Program-made: the position numbers and the translations under genes
Part shown: one piece after another, positions 63,878-64,000 of the stretch
Layout of the letters: every line of letters starts with the position of its first letter
Numbering within the stretch: the stretch's first letter is position 1
Assembly: GCA_018267705.1 (NCBI GenBank)
Contig: JAFDXX010000014.1
Location: 1 to 64,000 of the forward strand
DNA from: Bacteroidota bacterium
Lineage (GTDB): Bacteria > Bacteroidota > Bacteroidia > Chitinophagales > Chitinophagaceae
DNA: 64,000 nt
Direction of reading: 5' to 3'
Notes under the pieces: model-generated
What the model saw: only the letters and a program-made list of their open reading frames with translations
What the model was told of the DNA's origin: nothing
The model's database searches: none

Positions 63878-64000
63878 TTAATATCTGTAATGTTCTGCTT
63901 TAAAGGGTCCAAATTGAGGGATGCCCAAATAGCCAGCTTGTTCGGGAGTTAATGTGTCTAATTCTACACCAATTTTTGCTAAATGTAAACGAGCTACTTT
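63878..64000 (-). CDS. ahcY: adenosylhomocysteinase, C-terminal fragment
   Basis: The minus-strand frame is open from the window edge to TAA at 63880-63878. The 40 visible residues include [27 protein letters not shown] and end [10 protein letters not shown], the conserved C terminus of S-adenosylhomocysteine hydrolase that reaches into the neighbour subunit's NAD site. The enzyme splits SAH to adenosine and homocysteine. The rest lies beyond the window. Confidence 0.96.
   Translation of the reverse strand, partial: KVARLHLAKIGVELDTLTPEQAGYLGIPQFGPFKAEHYRY

Noticed and set aside
1..64000. CRISPR arrays, insertion sequences or phage genes
   Set aside because: No regularly spaced repeats, transposase or integrase motifs, or structural phage genes were seen on either strand.

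Overview
The window looks like chromosomal DNA from a low-GC member of the Bacteroidota, probably Chitinophagales/Chitinophagaceae-like; the genus is not determined. Evidence: a type IX secretion sorting domain, a gliding-type (CHU_C) C-terminal domain, Oar-like TonB-dependent receptors, a PUR-type DUF3276 protein, a short AMP nucleosidase, a Sec-type (clade II) NosZ, and promoters of the Bacteroidota form TTTG-N19/20-TAnnTTTG in front of the tRNA genes. Coding density is high. I see no insertion sequence, prophage, integrase, CRISPR array or rRNA. Both window edges cut genes: a D-amino-acid dehydrogenase-like oxidase at the left and adenosylhomocysteinase at the right.

Layout. 0-6.7 kb: amino-acid oxidase end, a polytopic membrane protein with a THEP1-like NTPase, a secreted astacin-like protease, and a radical SAM protein followed by an EamA transporter. 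7-12.6 kb: a TolC/AcrA/AcrB-type tripartite efflux operon on the minus strand. 12.7-17.2 kb: small housekeeping genes (HsdR-N-like nuclease domain, AMP nucleosidase, CcmB, thymidine kinase, Kdo transferase). 17.3-24 kb: a plus-strand nucleotide-sugar operon (aminotransferase, UDP-glucose dehydrogenase, UDP-xylose synthase, a second UDP-sugar dehydrogenase, dTDP-rhamnose reductase) ending in a secreted hydrolase. 24-32 kb: aquaporin-like channel, peroxiredoxin, a T9SS-tail miniprotein, SAM hydrolase-like protein, SDR, tRNA-Lys, SSB, malate/lactate dehydrogenase, YXWGXW protein, RibBA. 32.5-41.6 kb: two tandem Oar-like receptors and a CHU_C adhesin-like protein. 41.7-48.7 kb: histidine ammonia-lyase, tRNA-Arg, Ung, PlsC, DUF3276, an ABC exporter, a CBS protein and tRNA-Ser.

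48.7-61.9 kb is a nitrous-oxide respiration island. The plus strand carries a lipoprotein cytochrome c, nosZ, an unnamed membrane protein, nosL, nosD, nosF, nosY and a group III truncated haemoglobin. The divergent minus strand carries a Crp/Fnr regulator, a His-rich polytopic membrane protein, a RIC-type di-iron repair protein fused to DUF2249, and an operon of a DUF1858/DUF2249 protein, a second His-rich membrane protein and a DUF59 Fe-S assembly factor. A fasciclin lipoprotein sits at the right edge. No nitrate, nitrite or NO reductase is in the window.

The main new observation is a shared inverted repeat (core TGA-N6-TCA, best form TATGA-N6-TCATA) in front of four of these transcription units. 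In all four the dyad centre lies exactly 29.5 to 36.5 bp from the position of a -7-like box, which is the geometry of class II activation. The Crp/Fnr protein encoded among these genes is the obvious candidate regulator. A strong intrinsic terminator inside the nos operon, just after nosZ, suggests that NosZ is made in excess over its maturation proteins.
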